From: Galbula dea
Lineage: Eukaryota > Chordata > Aves > Piciformes > Galbulidae
DNA: 64,000 nucleotides
Reading direction: 5' to 3'
Assembly: GCA_013399015.1 (NCBI GenBank)
Contig: VWZX01004907.1
Coordinates: 62,001 to 126,000, forward strand
In this document: piece by piece, positions 23,701 through 38,700 of the stretch
Position numbering within the stretch: the first letter of the stretch is position 1
How the letters are laid out: every line of letters starts with the position of its first letter
Notes under the pieces: model-generated
Seen by the model: the letters and a program-made list of their open reading frames with translations, nothing else
Database searches by the model: none
Told to the model about the DNA's origin: nothing
Position numbers and translations under genes: made by a program

Positions 23701-26700
23701 TTACTGAGAAGCCCACAACCAAGCCAAGCATTTCAAGTGGTTGTAAGACCTTTACACTACCAAAACCACCTTCTCAAACAACACAGAAAACCTGCTCAGT
23801 AGTTAAAGCCAACTCTACAACCCCCAAATTCTGCTTAAGGAAGATGAAAGTTACTGTCAGACAGGCAGGTTTATCAGGAGTGAGAAGACACACTTGGTGC
23901 CATTGAGAGCACAGATACATAAAGAACAGTTATAGAAAATGTGCATCTTTAATCACATTTAGCACCCATGATGGAATGAATACATCTGCTGTGGTGTTTT
24001 GAGAATCCTGTTCTTGCTGCAGCCTTCTATTTATGTATGGCAAGATAAATGGGAATATATTAGCATGGGAGGGTGATAATGGTGTTCTCTGCTGCTTAGG
24101 GAAAGACTCTGAATGGTACTTTCAGGAATGGATGCAGTCACTGAATTTAAGCAACCAAAATAGTACACAGTTTCTGAGGTTAACAATAAAGGGATTTTTT
24201 TCCCCCCTATAATAAATCACCACAATAAAGGGATATTTTGGATGCATTCTAGACAACAGACTCAGCATAAGTTAAAGACTGCTGTCACTGAAGAGCTGAT
24301 CAGAAGGATAGCTCAGCCTCTCCCCACAACACAGTAAGACTGCGTGGCTACTTCTAGATTAATCAAGTTATTTTGCAGAGTACAGTTGGCACCAGCTCAG
24401 CACATGCTACAGCTGCCTTCTGACAGCTTGAGAACTGGTTTGCAGCTTGATTGCTTTTGCCTATGTAATTCACATGAGTTCTATACAGGAGGGCCAGCTA
24501 CAGCACAATGAAGATGTAGTCTAGAAGCAACTGAAGGGAAAACTTATTCCCTCTTTTGACAGAGAGGGAGATGCTACCAAAATAGTATCTGAAACAGAGG
24601 AAATACTGAGGAGCTAAGCATTCCCCTTCAATGAAGTGCTCTTGGAGGAAAGGAACATTTAGGGCAGGTCTGAGCACTGCCCTACATGGTGTCCCCAAGC
24701 AGTGTAAATGGAAGGAAAGGCTAACAGGCAGAAAAGCTAGAAGTCACAACCATTCACCTATGTAAAGGAGTTTGTAGTAGATCTATGTTTAAAAGTGGAA
24801 AACACTGAGCTGCTGGGGTTTTTGTTTGTTTGTTTATTTTAAAATAATTTTTAAAATGGTGTACTCAGCTTTACAGGCAGAAGAGTATGAAAAAGGCTCA
24901 ACACCACCTAAACTGATGACAGTCTAAGAAGGGTTCTTACAATGGACAGTACACCTAGCACACAGAAGCTGGCAGCAGTGTTCCATGCAGCAGCAATACA
25001 GCTGTGTTTTATTCCCTAGTGTGGCAAACAAACTGCTAAGCCATACTAGCACAGCACAGATGTTGTTCTGGCACTTGACCTAACCCAACCATACATGGTG
25101 CACTTTCATCAACCACTAAAGAAACCCTGAGAGCTAAGAAGGAAGATGTGTTCCTTCCCAGCTCTAAGCAGCCAGTTCCTTCCCACCAGAGAGGGCTGAC
25201 AGAAAGGGCAGGGACTCGATCACCTTACCTGTGTCTGACACTAGGGAGCCCAGACAGCTGAGCAGCAGTACTCAGTACTGAGTGTGCTCCAGAGCACGAA
25301 ATCCAAAGACTGCTGACTGGGCTGTTAAGAATCTGAATGGGCTGTACTTCTGGAAACTCCTGCTACTATATACAGAACAAGCAGCTGTGGTTGTACATCT
25401 TTCAATAGAAACCCAATCCAGGTTACAACAGGGAAAAGGCGATTAAGCCAGTGGATCCAGACCAGCCTAATGAGCACATTCAGGAAGATGACCTACTTAC
25501 ATTTTTCATTTTAAAGGATTCCTCCTCCAGTCTTTCCACTGCCAGTATGTTTTCAATTGGAATGCTACAGAGAGGATGATCACCTGCAGAAGACACACAC
25601 AGAGATACTGAGCAGCTTATTCACAACTCAGCTTCACCCTCCGCCCTTCTTTTAAGGGCAGGAGTCAGTTCCTTTGAAGATCATTTTGACTGTGTAAGGA
25701 AAAAAAAAAAGAAAGAAAGAATCTTTCACTCAGCAGAGATTTACTAGCATGGTCCTTAAGCATTATCTTCATTTCTGTTTTCAGCTGCACTACATTATGC
25801 CAGCAAACCTCTTAGAAACTGACTACTCCAGCAGGATGCAGTATATTTCCTGAGAAGGGGACAAAAAGAAAATCATTTCTATCAGCTTAAGTGAACAAGG
25901 TTGATGGTGGAGACATAAGATCTCAAAGTTGAGTGTAAAATGATGACTGGAATCATCTGAACATGTTTCCTTATCTTTCTGTCTCCCTAAGTATTTATAG
26001 GATGGAAAGATGAGGTATTTATTGTGTACTACTGAACAGACAGGAACAATGTCTGAAAAGCATAATCCTTGATATTAGGCAACACTAAGTGAACACATTT
26101 TTGCAAGTTCAAAGCTTGCAGGCAAACCCCTGCCTACTGTAGCCAGTTGTGCTAATGCTACAGATTTTATGGGAACAAGCTTAGGTGCATCTGAATATTG
26201 TTCTGTGCAACCCCAAATCTCAAAGCAAGCTATCTGTACCCGAGATTCCTTTCCTTGGACAGTTTACTAACCTACAGATGATGTTGATAACTGATATCAG
26301 ACAAATATTACCAAGTATTTTGTTAATTTATAGGGTACTGTGCTATCCAAGAACCTCCTCTAACATGCTGAAAAAAGGGCAAGACTATGTAGGCTCACAG
26401 ACTTGCCTGCCCTGGGCCTTCTAGGGCTACAGATCTAGATCTCAGACTTCTATGCTTACACAGTCCTTAAGGTAAATCTTTGCTTTAAGGTGTCAAAAGA
26501 GAAAAGACTGGCAAACCTTTGTTACCTTTGCTTTTCTGATAGGTAAACTCATGGTTTGTCAGGCGAAACCACCTCTTCTTGAAGTTCTTCATACCAAATC
26601 GTTTCCTTCCTTGGGCTCTCTTGATCATGAACCTGGTAGACAGGATGGCAGCTGTTACAATACACCACATTTAACATAGCCATGCATATAAATATATGCA

Positions 26701-29700
26701 TGCACATAAAAGCTGTCTTTCTCTATGTAGATTTACACATATTTACACACACATACATGATGGCACTTGCAAAGCTTTAGGAGGGGACACAGGGTGTTTT
26801 CTCATGGCTGAGGCCTTGTCTTGATAAGGAAAGGAAAGCTGCATTTGGATAGGTTTAGGGCATGTTAGTTAAGCCTGTCCTTTCTTCCAGATCTAGAGAA
26901 GGGGCCAGACAGGTAGCTTGACTGGTAGTCTACAGAGGAGCTCTAGTTAGTTAGCTGAACTGCAGTTTGTGCCCTTTCCTCAGGCACAAATCCAGCTGAA
27001 AAAGGGCAGGAGGTGGTTAGTACTGCTCTGCTAAGCTTTACCTCTTCAGTCTATAAGCTTTTTATATTATTTTTTCTTAAAGCTGTGAGAAAGCTCAAGA
27101 CGTATAGAGTATGTTTAATAATTCAAAGGCAGGTGTGAGGCCTCTGGGACTGTATCCTTACATATTTTAGTCACTCTCAAGCTCCAGAAACAAAACCAAC
27201 ATGTTCCACAGCTCCATTTGCAATGGCATGTTGATGCTGCAGCTGGAAATGCATTTTCAATAACACACAAAGCAATCTAGCTCTCAGCTGTCAGAGGCCC
27301 CCACCCCCTCTCTTCTGGCTGAGGAGGGGCATTCATTTAGTGACTTGTCAGTTTTAATGAATTTCAAACTTGAATTAGCTTACAAGAAAACGTGATGCAT
27401 CCAACCACTTTCCTAACCACTAAATCAATCCAAAAGCTTCAAGGTGACTTTGGAAAGCCTAGTGACTTCATACTGCTCAGCATCGCTTCTGGTGGAAACA
27501 AATGCCTACAGAGAGGCAGTAGAGAGTTGGTAAGAGCTACTCTAGACATTGCAGTAACTACTGTGCCAAATACAGCATTGTACAATGGAGTGAGTAAAAA
27601 CTACTTACTACAGAGTAGTTTTTATCAAGTAGGAAGGCACTATGCAGCACAAAGCACACATAGAGAACAGCCAACGGTTCGGTCAAAGATATCCCAGAGC
27701 AGAGCTAAAACACTTAGAACAGCTAATACTCTTTCTCACTCCTGGTATCTCCAGTCAGAGACAACCACACTGAGCCTCAGGTCTGTTTAAAGCTCAAACA
27801 CAAACCCAAGTTCCTTCAGACCAACTGGTCTGGCCCCAACTGGCCTGGTGCCTGCTGCCCATTCCAACCTGTCTGGGTAAAAGCTGCTAAGGACTGGGTA
27901 CAGCAACGGAGTTTTTGGTTTTATTTTAAACCAGTTACAGTTACACACCTCTCTGATTCTTAAAATGGTCAGACAGTTACTGTCTTAGTCCTTATTCTTG
28001 GATTGCTTGAGAACTACTTAACAGAACCATATGTTTCAAGTCATCACTAGGCCCACTGGCAGCAGTCTTCATCTTTCAGGGTCAAGGTAAATTCCAAAGG
28101 AGGAGCAGGTATCTTTGGGCTGAACAATATGCTTTCTCGAGTTAGTTTCTCTTCCTTCTCATGCCAGCATTTAAAAGGTGACTTAAACCTGCAAACTCCT
28201 GCAGAGCCTCCCTCTCTGAAAAATGCAACCTCCATACTGCAGAGCTAAAAGCACATTTCTAGGGAATTTTGTTTTCATAGCCAACACAGCCAAAATTGTG
28301 CTTTTATTTCCCACAGATAGGTGACAAGCATTCAGAGCCAGCAAAGTTCTAAGGTCATTTAAAAGGATTTCTTTGTTTCTAACATTCACAGAACGTGTGA
28401 GAAGGAATAAATAGTCAGAGGCACAGAGGAAAACAAAAAAGTCTAAGATGAAACCCATTTCAGTGCTGGCTGCTTGGATATACTGTTTCTTCTCATCTTT
28501 ATGGCAGACCTGATTTTGGATCTGTCTTGGCCTTGCTTGGAAACATCAGCATGCCCCTTCCACCTACAAGAAGAGCAGGACTAGTTCTGATTTTAATTCT
28601 TTTCCTTTTGGAAAGAACCAGGCAGACAGCTCTTAAGCCACAATGGCATGATCAATGCCAGCAGATCCAAGTGCCAGTGACTAATCTTTGGCACCATACC
28701 TTCACTCAAAAGGACACAGGCTATAGCTTTCCACTGAGATACTCTCAATAAAGCAAAGATAGATTAAAAACCTAAACACAAAGAAAGACATTGCAAAGGC
28801 AAACAGAAGCCTGACTAGCCAGCCACCCAATCTGGAGAAGAATCAAATCAAAGGCTGTGAAAATTCCCACTCGCTCCCCAAGATGTAACACGGCAGGAAC
28901 ACAACTTGTCAGGAAACACTGACAGCTGAAGGTCACTCCTTAACCTCGAGAACATTTCACAGGAATGCCACCCCATGTACCTAGAAAATGTATGGCCACT
29001 TCTTAATCAATTCCAATGAGTTCACTGAGCTCTACAGAATGAATATTAAGCAATTTTCAGTGCTTCTTGAAGTCTCTGCTTACAGATAAACATCCTTTCT
29101 TCTCTACTTACAGCAGCTTTAAGGAAGGGAACTAACTAACTATTGGGTCAACATCAAGAAACAGATAACCAAATGTCCTCTGCTGGGTTTACATAGGCAT
29201 TTCAGGATTGTTAAACAGAGTACTTCCTCCCCAAAGTTAAGTCAGACAAGTCTACTGCTGCCAAGGAAGGACATGCTGTCAGCCTTGCCCAGAAGCCTTA
29301 GCTAGAGCAAAGCACCAACTGCCCCTACCATCTTACCTGCAGGAACTATTACCATCAACTTTCTTTACTGTTAGTTTAAGAGTCCTTACAACAGCAGCCA
29401 CAGGCCGAGCAAGAAAAGACAGAAAAAAAATCAGACAGGTGCAAAAGAAAGACAGAGGCAGAAAAAAAAATGGTTTAGAGTTAGAGGGAAAAATGTTACA
29501 AAGGATAAATTTCTTTTCAGAACCAAAAGAATGATAAATGTACAGAATTAAAATAGACACAACTTGCTTCTAGGGACAGGTGCTCCTCATAGAAATGAAG
29601 TGAAGTGGTGAACTGCATTAGTTAACTGGAAGGGGTGCTCATGTTTTTCACTGAAAACCTAGTTTTTGCATGACTTAGAGCTACCATGCAAGTTTCCTTT

Positions 29701-32700
29701 CAAGCAGTAGTTCAGCTTGTTCAGCTCTGAGAGGAAGAATTGGGATTTTTTTTCTTACTCCTTCCTCCCAGATCAAAGAAGTTGTTTTCACAGTGCACTT
29801 AAATGGTTGTAACAACTCAGTTAAGTAACACAAAAAATGTCAACAATCAGAATCTAAAACTACTCTGGTATATGGAACATGCTTCCAGAATAAGTAAAGG
29901 TGCTAAAACCAGAAATGTTTGAAGGGCATCACAAATTTCCTTCAGAATGGTCTTGAGAATGATTAGCATATGAATCTTACAGGGCAGGAAAACCAAATCC
30001 CATTTGCAGGTTTTCCCTCTGCTAAGGTATTTAGTTTCTGCCTTCACAGTGGAAGTTTACAGCTTTTGTTCATTGGAGTTCAGGGGGGGAAAAAACCAAA
30101 ACTCAATTGATTTTAACATGCAGCTGATTGAAATGAATAATGCTGCTTTATGTTTATTTTGCCTTAGCTGTGCTAATCAAGTTCTACAGGCTTCTTTTTC
30201 CTCCATTTGATTCCAAACATACTTAAAGGAAGATGCTCAAATCAAATGAGATGATGTTAAACTCAGCTGTAGCAGCCACAGAGAGTACAAATAGCAACCC
30301 AAGAACCTTCCTATATTCTTCTCTGAATGCATGGGTGGAATGGGGGTGGCAGAGAAAAAAAGACAGCAAACACACAAGTGGAGGGGTTTGTTGCACATGC
30401 AAGCTTACCCTTCTTTAAGCAGTATAGGTTGCTCTATGCTCTTGTGATCCTTCCTTCCTGAAGATGAAATTAAATCTAGAAACTAAAAGGTGAACAAAAA
30501 GCAGGAGGTAAGAATGACAGGACCACAGGACCCCAATGAAACATCTTAAACATCTGAACAGCATCGAGCTACAAGAAAATAGGGTAACAGTAGTTAAAGA
30601 GAAGGCAATGTCAGAAGCTTGAGGAATCTGGGAGGTTTCCTGGGTTGTAAACCAAAAGCAGCACAAGTGCTCTTAAGCAGGAGAACTGCAGATGCCCAAC
30701 ACTCATGGTGCTCCTCCTTTGTTACACGTAGCTTTCATTTCCTTTTGGGCTACACAGTTTTCATCCCAGGTCTGCAACATCCTATGAAGTATGGACATGT
30801 TTCAAGCTCTAAGCAGCAGGTTGTTAATCCAACCTAATTATTAAGGAGAAGCAGATCCAAAGATTCTGCCACTGGCATTTGATAGAAGGGTTTTTTTGAA
30901 TATGACAGTTAAGAGGAGTCTCCTTTTGCAGCACACTCCTCCTGGTTATGAACAGATACTTCCTAGGATGCCAAGCACCAGCTTCAACAGCACAGCAGGA
31001 TTTTCAGAAGGCTCACATGCATTACTTACATTTTTTACTGCATCTGCATATTTCTGCTCATTAAAATAGTCATAAAAAGTTGCCATGTAGGATTCCTTGA
31101 AACTGGCCTGAAACACAAAGCCAAAACCATGCATATCATAATACAGTTTATTCAGCAAATATTATTGTTAACAGCAGTAGATCATGAGGCAAACCACCAC
31201 AGATAGGAGGGGTTTTTCCTCTGGCCAGAGGTAAAATAAGCAAAGCAGTACTTTCATGTTGTACAGCACACCTTGAGAGGTACCCAATTTTTATTTCCAT
31301 AAGGCAGCAGAATGCATTTCAAATGCCCAGTTTCTACAGTTACTAATGCATTCTTCAAAAGCTTCAAACTTCTGCTTTGGCTTTTAATCTTGGTCCTGAA
31401 AGAAGCTGACACAAAATGTGAGAGAAGGAATTCTATTGTTTTGAAGAATTCATAACTGAGGTACAGATTCATCTACAGCTGCCTGTGTGAATCCCAACCA
31501 GACCATTAGCAGCCCCAAACTAGCACTAGACAGAGCAGTGAGGTGCTTAGGGACACCAGTTTGGTTTGAATCAAATATCTAGATTTAATCTCACCACTGA
31601 CTGGCAGAAAACTGAACTGGTATGCAAAGAAAAGCATAGCCCTTCCCTTTCCCCTCACTGGGCAATTCTTCTCAGCTGAGCTTTACAACATTGAGTCAAC
31701 CTGGAAAGCCCTGCAGAGCTGCTACCATGTACCAGAGGCAAGCAGAGAACTTAATGGCTTTCTTGATCACTGTTTTTCTTTGAGAAGGAAGGAACAAAAA
31801 AGCCCTGGAATAAACTTCAAGGTTGGTCACACAATTTTGCTTCACTGAAATCTAGTTGAGATTAAGACAGATTTAGTTTTCCTGTGAACATGAGAGGCTT
31901 ATAATCAAAGCAAACATAACCAGTTCTTTATAAGCCTAGTGCAACCCAAGCATTTCAAAGGCTTAACTACAATAAGTGCTAAAAGACTTAAAAGAAAAAC
32001 CCCAAATCACTTTCCTAAATGAAGCCTTTAAATGAAAATGGCATACTTACAGATTTGGATTTTGATAGGCTGCCTAGTGTTTGAATGGTTTTAGAGATAA
32101 GTGTCAAGGTTCGAGAAGTCTGGGGATCCTAGGAGAGAGAAGAGCATTCTATGGACTAGCTGGTTCAAATATGGAAGAGAGGAAGGCAAAATACATTTCT
32201 GATCTCTGCAGAAAAGTAACAGAAAACTAGAAGAGACTCAAACACTAGAGGAAAAAGTTCTTTTTTCTTTTTTTTTCTTTTTAAAGGCTTTTGACTCAAG
32301 CCACCATGCTTCCTAGCTAGCCTATCGCTCTTTAGAGAGCCAAAGGCAATCACTTGCAAAACAAAAATAGAGTTTTCTATCTTGAAGACTGCCCAGATCC
32401 TCCCCAGGAGCTGCTTAACATTCAAAACATTCCCAATGTTGTTTACTATCAATCCAGCATTAATGTAATGCAAGAAAAAGGAAGCAGTGACCATCTTTTC
32501 CACAGCAGCTTAGACTATTTACCTTGTCTGTCATTAAATGTCACTGTTCCCCCATACCTCCCCAGTTCTTCACATACACAGTCATTCAATACATGCTTCA
32601 CATCAAAGACAGACATAGCAGATCTTTCAACTAATAAAGGTTCTTCTCCTGCAGGCTGTTAAAGAACTGAAGAAATAATGTTGATAGGCAAGACTGTGAT

Positions 32701-35700
32701 GACAGAACCATACACATAGCTTGAAAAGAAATGGTACAGTACTTACTGGATGGTGTGGTGTAAGCTGAAAGAGGTTTGGAGAAAGAATGGCAGGAGCAAA
32801 GAATCTCAGGAAAATAAAGCTGCTGACAGCTGTATACCTCACATCTAGGTCACCTGTGGAAGAAAAAAAAAAGACAGACCTCTACTCAGCATTTCAATAA
32901 CTCTTCCTTCAGAACCTCCTGTCATGATCAGAATGCCTTCAGAAAGCTAACTCAAGCACCTGCTGGAAATGTATCCATTTGGGAGTTACAGGATGGACTG
33001 CTGATGGGAGAATTTGGACCTGAAGATCAGCTAGCATAAAGCAAGGACATGTCAGTGACAGCCTTTCCAAAAGAAGCAAGCTCACCACACAGGCTACAAG
33101 GAGAACAACATTCACTTTTCCATTGCATAGGGAATTTCATTCAATCTTCTGCTACTCCAGCTATGCAACAAAAGCATGATGAATAATTTACAGAGCAGCA
33201 CAGAACCCAACTCTCAGGAGCCCTTAGCACAAGTCATGGTCATACTCCTAATGCACCTATTCCAGTTGGTGGGTACAGAAAACACTATTTATTTATTCCT
33301 CTTAGAATAAAGTGCATGAGAGCACAGTCAATGGCTCTGTGCTTAAGCTTCTCTACTATGAAGTGACTGTTTAAAAGCTGAACTCATATGACTCCAAAAC
33401 TTCCTTACTGTAATCTCCTTCCCTTCATGAAAACACAGAGGTTGGGTTTTTTGCTCAATTCCCATTTTATATTGTCCCCTCACTCTCAGAGAGCCAAAGT
33501 AACTAGGAATGGAAACAATTCCCTCTTGACAGTCAGAAAGCCTTTGCAGCACATGGACCTCCTAGGATAAAGAACTTGCAATAACTCAAAAAATGGATTG
33601 CTTAGCTTGTTCTCCAGCTTGATGAAGGAGCAGACAGTCATTCAGCTGCCTCGAGTCTGCAGAGTGAGCCAGTACAAACCCATGAGCATTTGAAAGCTGA
33701 GCATACTTTGCAGATACTGAAACCATAAATACATACCATCATCATGCTCTTTTGTAGGTGCTCTTTGCCTTTGAAAGATATTGAAGGAAAGATGTTTCTT
33801 TGTGGAATAAATAATCAAGGGGGAAAAAAATCAGCATTAATAAGCTCTGCAAATGGTATCTTGGCTCAGCTGCTGTTGAGTAACTAAATCCATTGTGGAT
33901 CACCCAAACTGCTAGGCTACCTCTGCATTTAGAAACCAGTAGTGATGTCAAAGAAAACAATATCTAGAAACTCACCTTGAAAACGTTTGGCAGCTGATTC
34001 TCTCAGTGAAAAGAAAATATCACACATGACTGTAGGGCAGCTCACACCAGACTTGGTAATGACAGTAAAAACACGATCAACGTATTGCCTCAGATTCTCC
34101 TGAAAGATCCAATGGTTATGACAAAACTAGCACCATTTTCTGCTCTGGAAAGCACTGCTGGTCCTGCTTTTACTCATAATGGCATCAGCAGAAGATTCTT
34201 ACTTTCAACAAATTATACACTTGTAGAAAACCTCAGGCTCAGCAATGCTTTCTTTGGTAAATGCATGTGTTTGAGCACAAGAGGAAAAAGATCATTCTTA
34301 TCAAAGCCAAATATCAAGTGGTATGGCTGTATGGCTAGCATTTACTTCTCATAGCAGCATTTTCTATGTCACCAGCAGAGCCACAGGCTAAGTTATCCTT
34401 GTCCTCAAGGGCAAGGGGAGAAGTGATTCTCATTCTACAGCTATTGTGTTTATGGCATAATGTAAAACCACTGTAAAATCATTATAACAGTTTGTGGTGT
34501 TAAGCAAGCTTCCAGTGAAAGGAACAACAAACTCTAGCAGGTTCAATATAAAAGACAATCCCAAAAACCATAGAATGGCCCAGGTTGGAAGGGACCTTAA
34601 AGATCATCTAGTTCCAACCACCCTGCCACAGGCAGGGACACCACACTCTAGAGCAGGTTGCTCAGGGCCACATCCAGCCTAGCCTCAAACACTGCCAGAG
34701 ATGGGGCCTCCACAACCTCTCTGGGCAACCTGTTCCAGTGCCTCACCACCCTTTGGGGAAAGAACCTCCTTCTAATCTCTAAATCTCCCCTCCTTCAGCT
34801 TATACCCGTTCCCCCTTGTCCTGTTACAATCTGACCAGATGAAAAGTCTCTCCCCTTCTATCTTGTAATCCCCCTTTAGGTACTGAAAGGCTGCTAGAAG
34901 GTCCCCCCAAAGCCTTCTCTTCTGCAGGCTGAACAACCCCAACTCCTTCAGCCTATCCTCACAGGGGAGGTTTTCCAGTCCTCTGATCATCTTTGTGTTC
35001 TCCTCTGGACCCGCTCCAACAGGTCCAGATCCTTTCTATGCTGAGGAGCCCAGAGCTGGATGCAGTTCTCCAGGTGTGGTCTCACAAGGGCAGACTAGAG
35101 AGGCAGAACCACCTCCCTAGACCTGATGGTCATGCCTCTCCTGATGCATCCCAGGACATGGTTAGCCTTCTGGGCTGCAAGTGCACATTGCCGGCTCATC
35201 TCCAGCTTTTCGTCTATCGTGACCCCCAAGTCCTCCTCTGCACGGCTGCTCTCAACGAGTTCCTCTCCCAGTCTACACTGATATCTTGGGTTGCTCCCAC
35301 CCAGATGCAGGACCTTACACTTGGACTTGTTGAACTTCATCTGATTCTCTTGGGCCCACTCTCCAAGTTTGCCCAGGTCCCTCTGGATGGCATCCTTCCC
35401 TTCTGGTGTATCAATCACACCACTCAGCTTCGTGTCATCTGTGACCTTGCTGAGGGTGCACTCAATACCTCTGTCTAGGTCATTAATAACTGAATAACAT
35501 TAAAATCACTTGGAGAACAATTTTCAAAAGGAATAAAAGCCATAAAAGCCATAAATAAACTCTCCCAAAGGCAGGAAACATGCACAAACATGAAAAATAT
35601 TCTACTGAATGACAATTATTTGCAACATCAGACATCTGAGGACCTCACTTAGGCATGATAGTGTAAATAGAGATTGTATCTTCATAATATAATGCATACC

Positions 35701-38700
35701 CTATTATTTTCCAGGTTTTCACCATCTTTTAATTTCACAGGATCAATTTCACAACTTTTGTGAACCTGGCAGATCTAAAAAAAAATAAAAATATTACAGT
35801 GAACAATTACTAGATCTGTTAACCTTCAAGTAGAAAAAGATTTTCTAAAAAGCATAATCTGTTGGGTTTTTTGAGGTACAAGGCAAAATCCAACTTTATA
35901 AATTGTATTTATTTTTCCTTTTGACAAAGCACCAAGTAAATTACATGTGATCTTTACTTTTTTCCTAAGAAATACTTCTAACCTTTCCTTCAACTGAAAT
36001 GAAGAATTGTCCTTTAGACTCTCTTAAACAAGGCTGTTCAAGAAAACTGTTCTTTCATCTAAACAATCAACTCTGAAAGTTTGTGTACATCTCTTCTAGA
36101 AAAGTTTGACCTTTTCTTATGTAACATTAAAATAACAGCTGAAAAAAGTGCCAAATCATTTCAAGGAAGTCTGTGGTCTGCAAGTATTGCCCAATTACTG
36201 CACTAAAATACCCACATCCACCACTCTGGACTGGAAAGATAATAAACCATTGTTACAATCCATACATCACATCCACTGTTATCTACACTCACTGGATGAA
36301 ATTTATTGCTCACAGCTTCCCAGCAGCTGTCTGCTGTATATGCAGTCTTCATTTATCTAAGGTATTACTTTATTCATCTCTCAGAAACAATAAATATGGG
36401 ATTTTATGAAACACAGCAATTGAGTTAACTAAGTGGCAACTTACTTGAATACAATCCAACATTTCTGAATGGAGTTACTCAGCTGTGGCTAAACTAACAC
36501 ACAGGATTTCAATGTAGAAACAGGCTCTTAAGCATTATTCCTACCAAGTCATGTCAAAACAGGAAGGAACAACAGCATCTACTCCCTGAAAGCCTTCTAC
36601 AGTGACATTTTATCAAATAAACAGTCTAAACTGCTCTTACCTCATCTATAATTGGCTTTAGTGTAACTTGCAGATAATGCATCCCTGCCAGTTTCATTGT
36701 CTCGTCAATGCACTTGGAAGTTAATGAGTTTCCTCTGAAAATGGTGTTTGGATCTCTGGAAGTGAACAATTGTCTGCAATTTAGTCTTTCTGCAATAAAC
36801 TGCTAATATATGGAAATAAAAGAAGTGGTGAAAGGTGATGGAAATCTGGGTTGGAATGCACAAGCAAAAACTCCCTTTGACAGCAGCCTGCCATATAAAT
36901 GCAAACACCTAGCATTTAGTGCACTTCCAGCTTTTCATAGGAAAACACTAGCCATGGCAAGTCCAGAGGGACTCCAGATCTTCTGCTTTGTATTAGTGCA
37001 GCGTGCTCAGTGCCCTCTCCAAACACAATGGCAGCATGCAGGCTCCAATCAAAGGAGTTTACAACACAATCTGGGGAAAATGTGCCTGCTTCCACCCGCT
37101 ACTGAACAGCATTGCTTTGAGTAAGTGAAGGAGGCAGTGACTGTAGTCTCACAGCATTTGACTTTCCATGGGACCTACCACCTTCTACAAAAAAGTACTT
37201 GTAAGCTGGGGAGAAGGGAAGATGAAACCTCCAACTCCAATGGCACAGCCATCTCTTCTAAGTGACTTACAGTGCTGCCTTGTGACCACACTACGAAACA
37301 CGGTGCAGTTCCCAGTTCTGCCCTGAGAACTGTGTGGACAGCTGATGCCAAGCAGACTCTCATGTTTTTCTCAACAGCCATTTGCACAGAGTTTCTCTTG
37401 GACCAGACATATGGCCCCCTGGGACACGTTAAGCCTTAGTTAGCTGCAATACCATGTGTGGCTTGGGTTGGGGATTTTTCTTCATTAGCATTACTTGCTT
37501 TTTGAGAACACAACTTATTCTCTATTAATTTGGTATCTGCAATTCCTAGTGCAGCAATTTATATTCTGTAGACAGGTACCTCATCAAAGATCTCATCTAC
37601 AACCCATATGATCAAACTCTGTGCCTCCTGACAGCAGATCAAGCTTGGATCTGAAGTTATTTGCTTGTTCTTGTACATACATCAATGTATTTTCTCTTGT
37701 TTACAGCTTACTGCAGTCATACCCATTTTACAAGCAGTGAATAACAAGATGAATTATTTTGCTGGATTCATTATTTGATTTCATCAAAAGCTAAGCTCAC
37801 TGCCTGTTACAAGCACCATCTTTTCTGTTTTATTCCAGGAACATGACTGACTAGGGAGCAGCAAATTTCCTCATACTGAGGCAGCCAAGGTGTTTCAGGC
37901 AACCTGCAAAGACAAAACATACCTCCCTAACAGGAAGGGCAACACTGTCCCTCAGACACCCTGAAAAAACACCTACCTAACAGAGAGGAAAACACTCTAC
38001 CCCTCAGACACACCAAAAGAAGCCAACCCACACAGACTTCATTTTATACTGAAGAAGCTCTTACTTTTGAGTCAACATCTCTCAGTCATTCTCATTGACT
38101 CCCAATTCTCTCTTCTACTGACAGCCAAGAGCATGACTACGCTGGCACAAGGCTGGTGGCAACCAATGTTCTTTAGGACCTGCCTGGTGTGAATATTAGA
38201 TCTTCCACAACTGAATTGTCAGCCCTCCCATAAGTCAAACGAGGCTTCTCAGTGACCAGAAAACAGATTCTGCTATCCACTGCCAGATCCAATCCCATCT
38301 TTGTTCCTCATCCCTCTAATTGGAAAGATTAGACACAACAGCTTGCCTTAAACATTCATGAGGAGGAAGAATCTTGCTTTTCATTTTGAACCAATTCTAC
38401 AAACACTCTTCTCAGCACTAGATGATTTATTACTCCACTGTAAAGCTGAAATGATTTGCTATGAGCAGCTGAAGGTCATGTAGGATTTCACAACTATCAT
38501 CATCTACTCCACTGAGAGGAGTCAAAATACCTGCTCCCAGATCTTACAACAGTCTTGCAAGTCAACTAAGGAATTCCTCCTAAAATCAAACTAACCAGAG
38601 CTGCACAGCCTTTACAAAGAACTCTGTCCCTCAGCTGGGAGGGCATTACAGAAAATTCTAGAAACTGAGTAGAGGATCCTAACACTAGCCAAGGCAGGGT

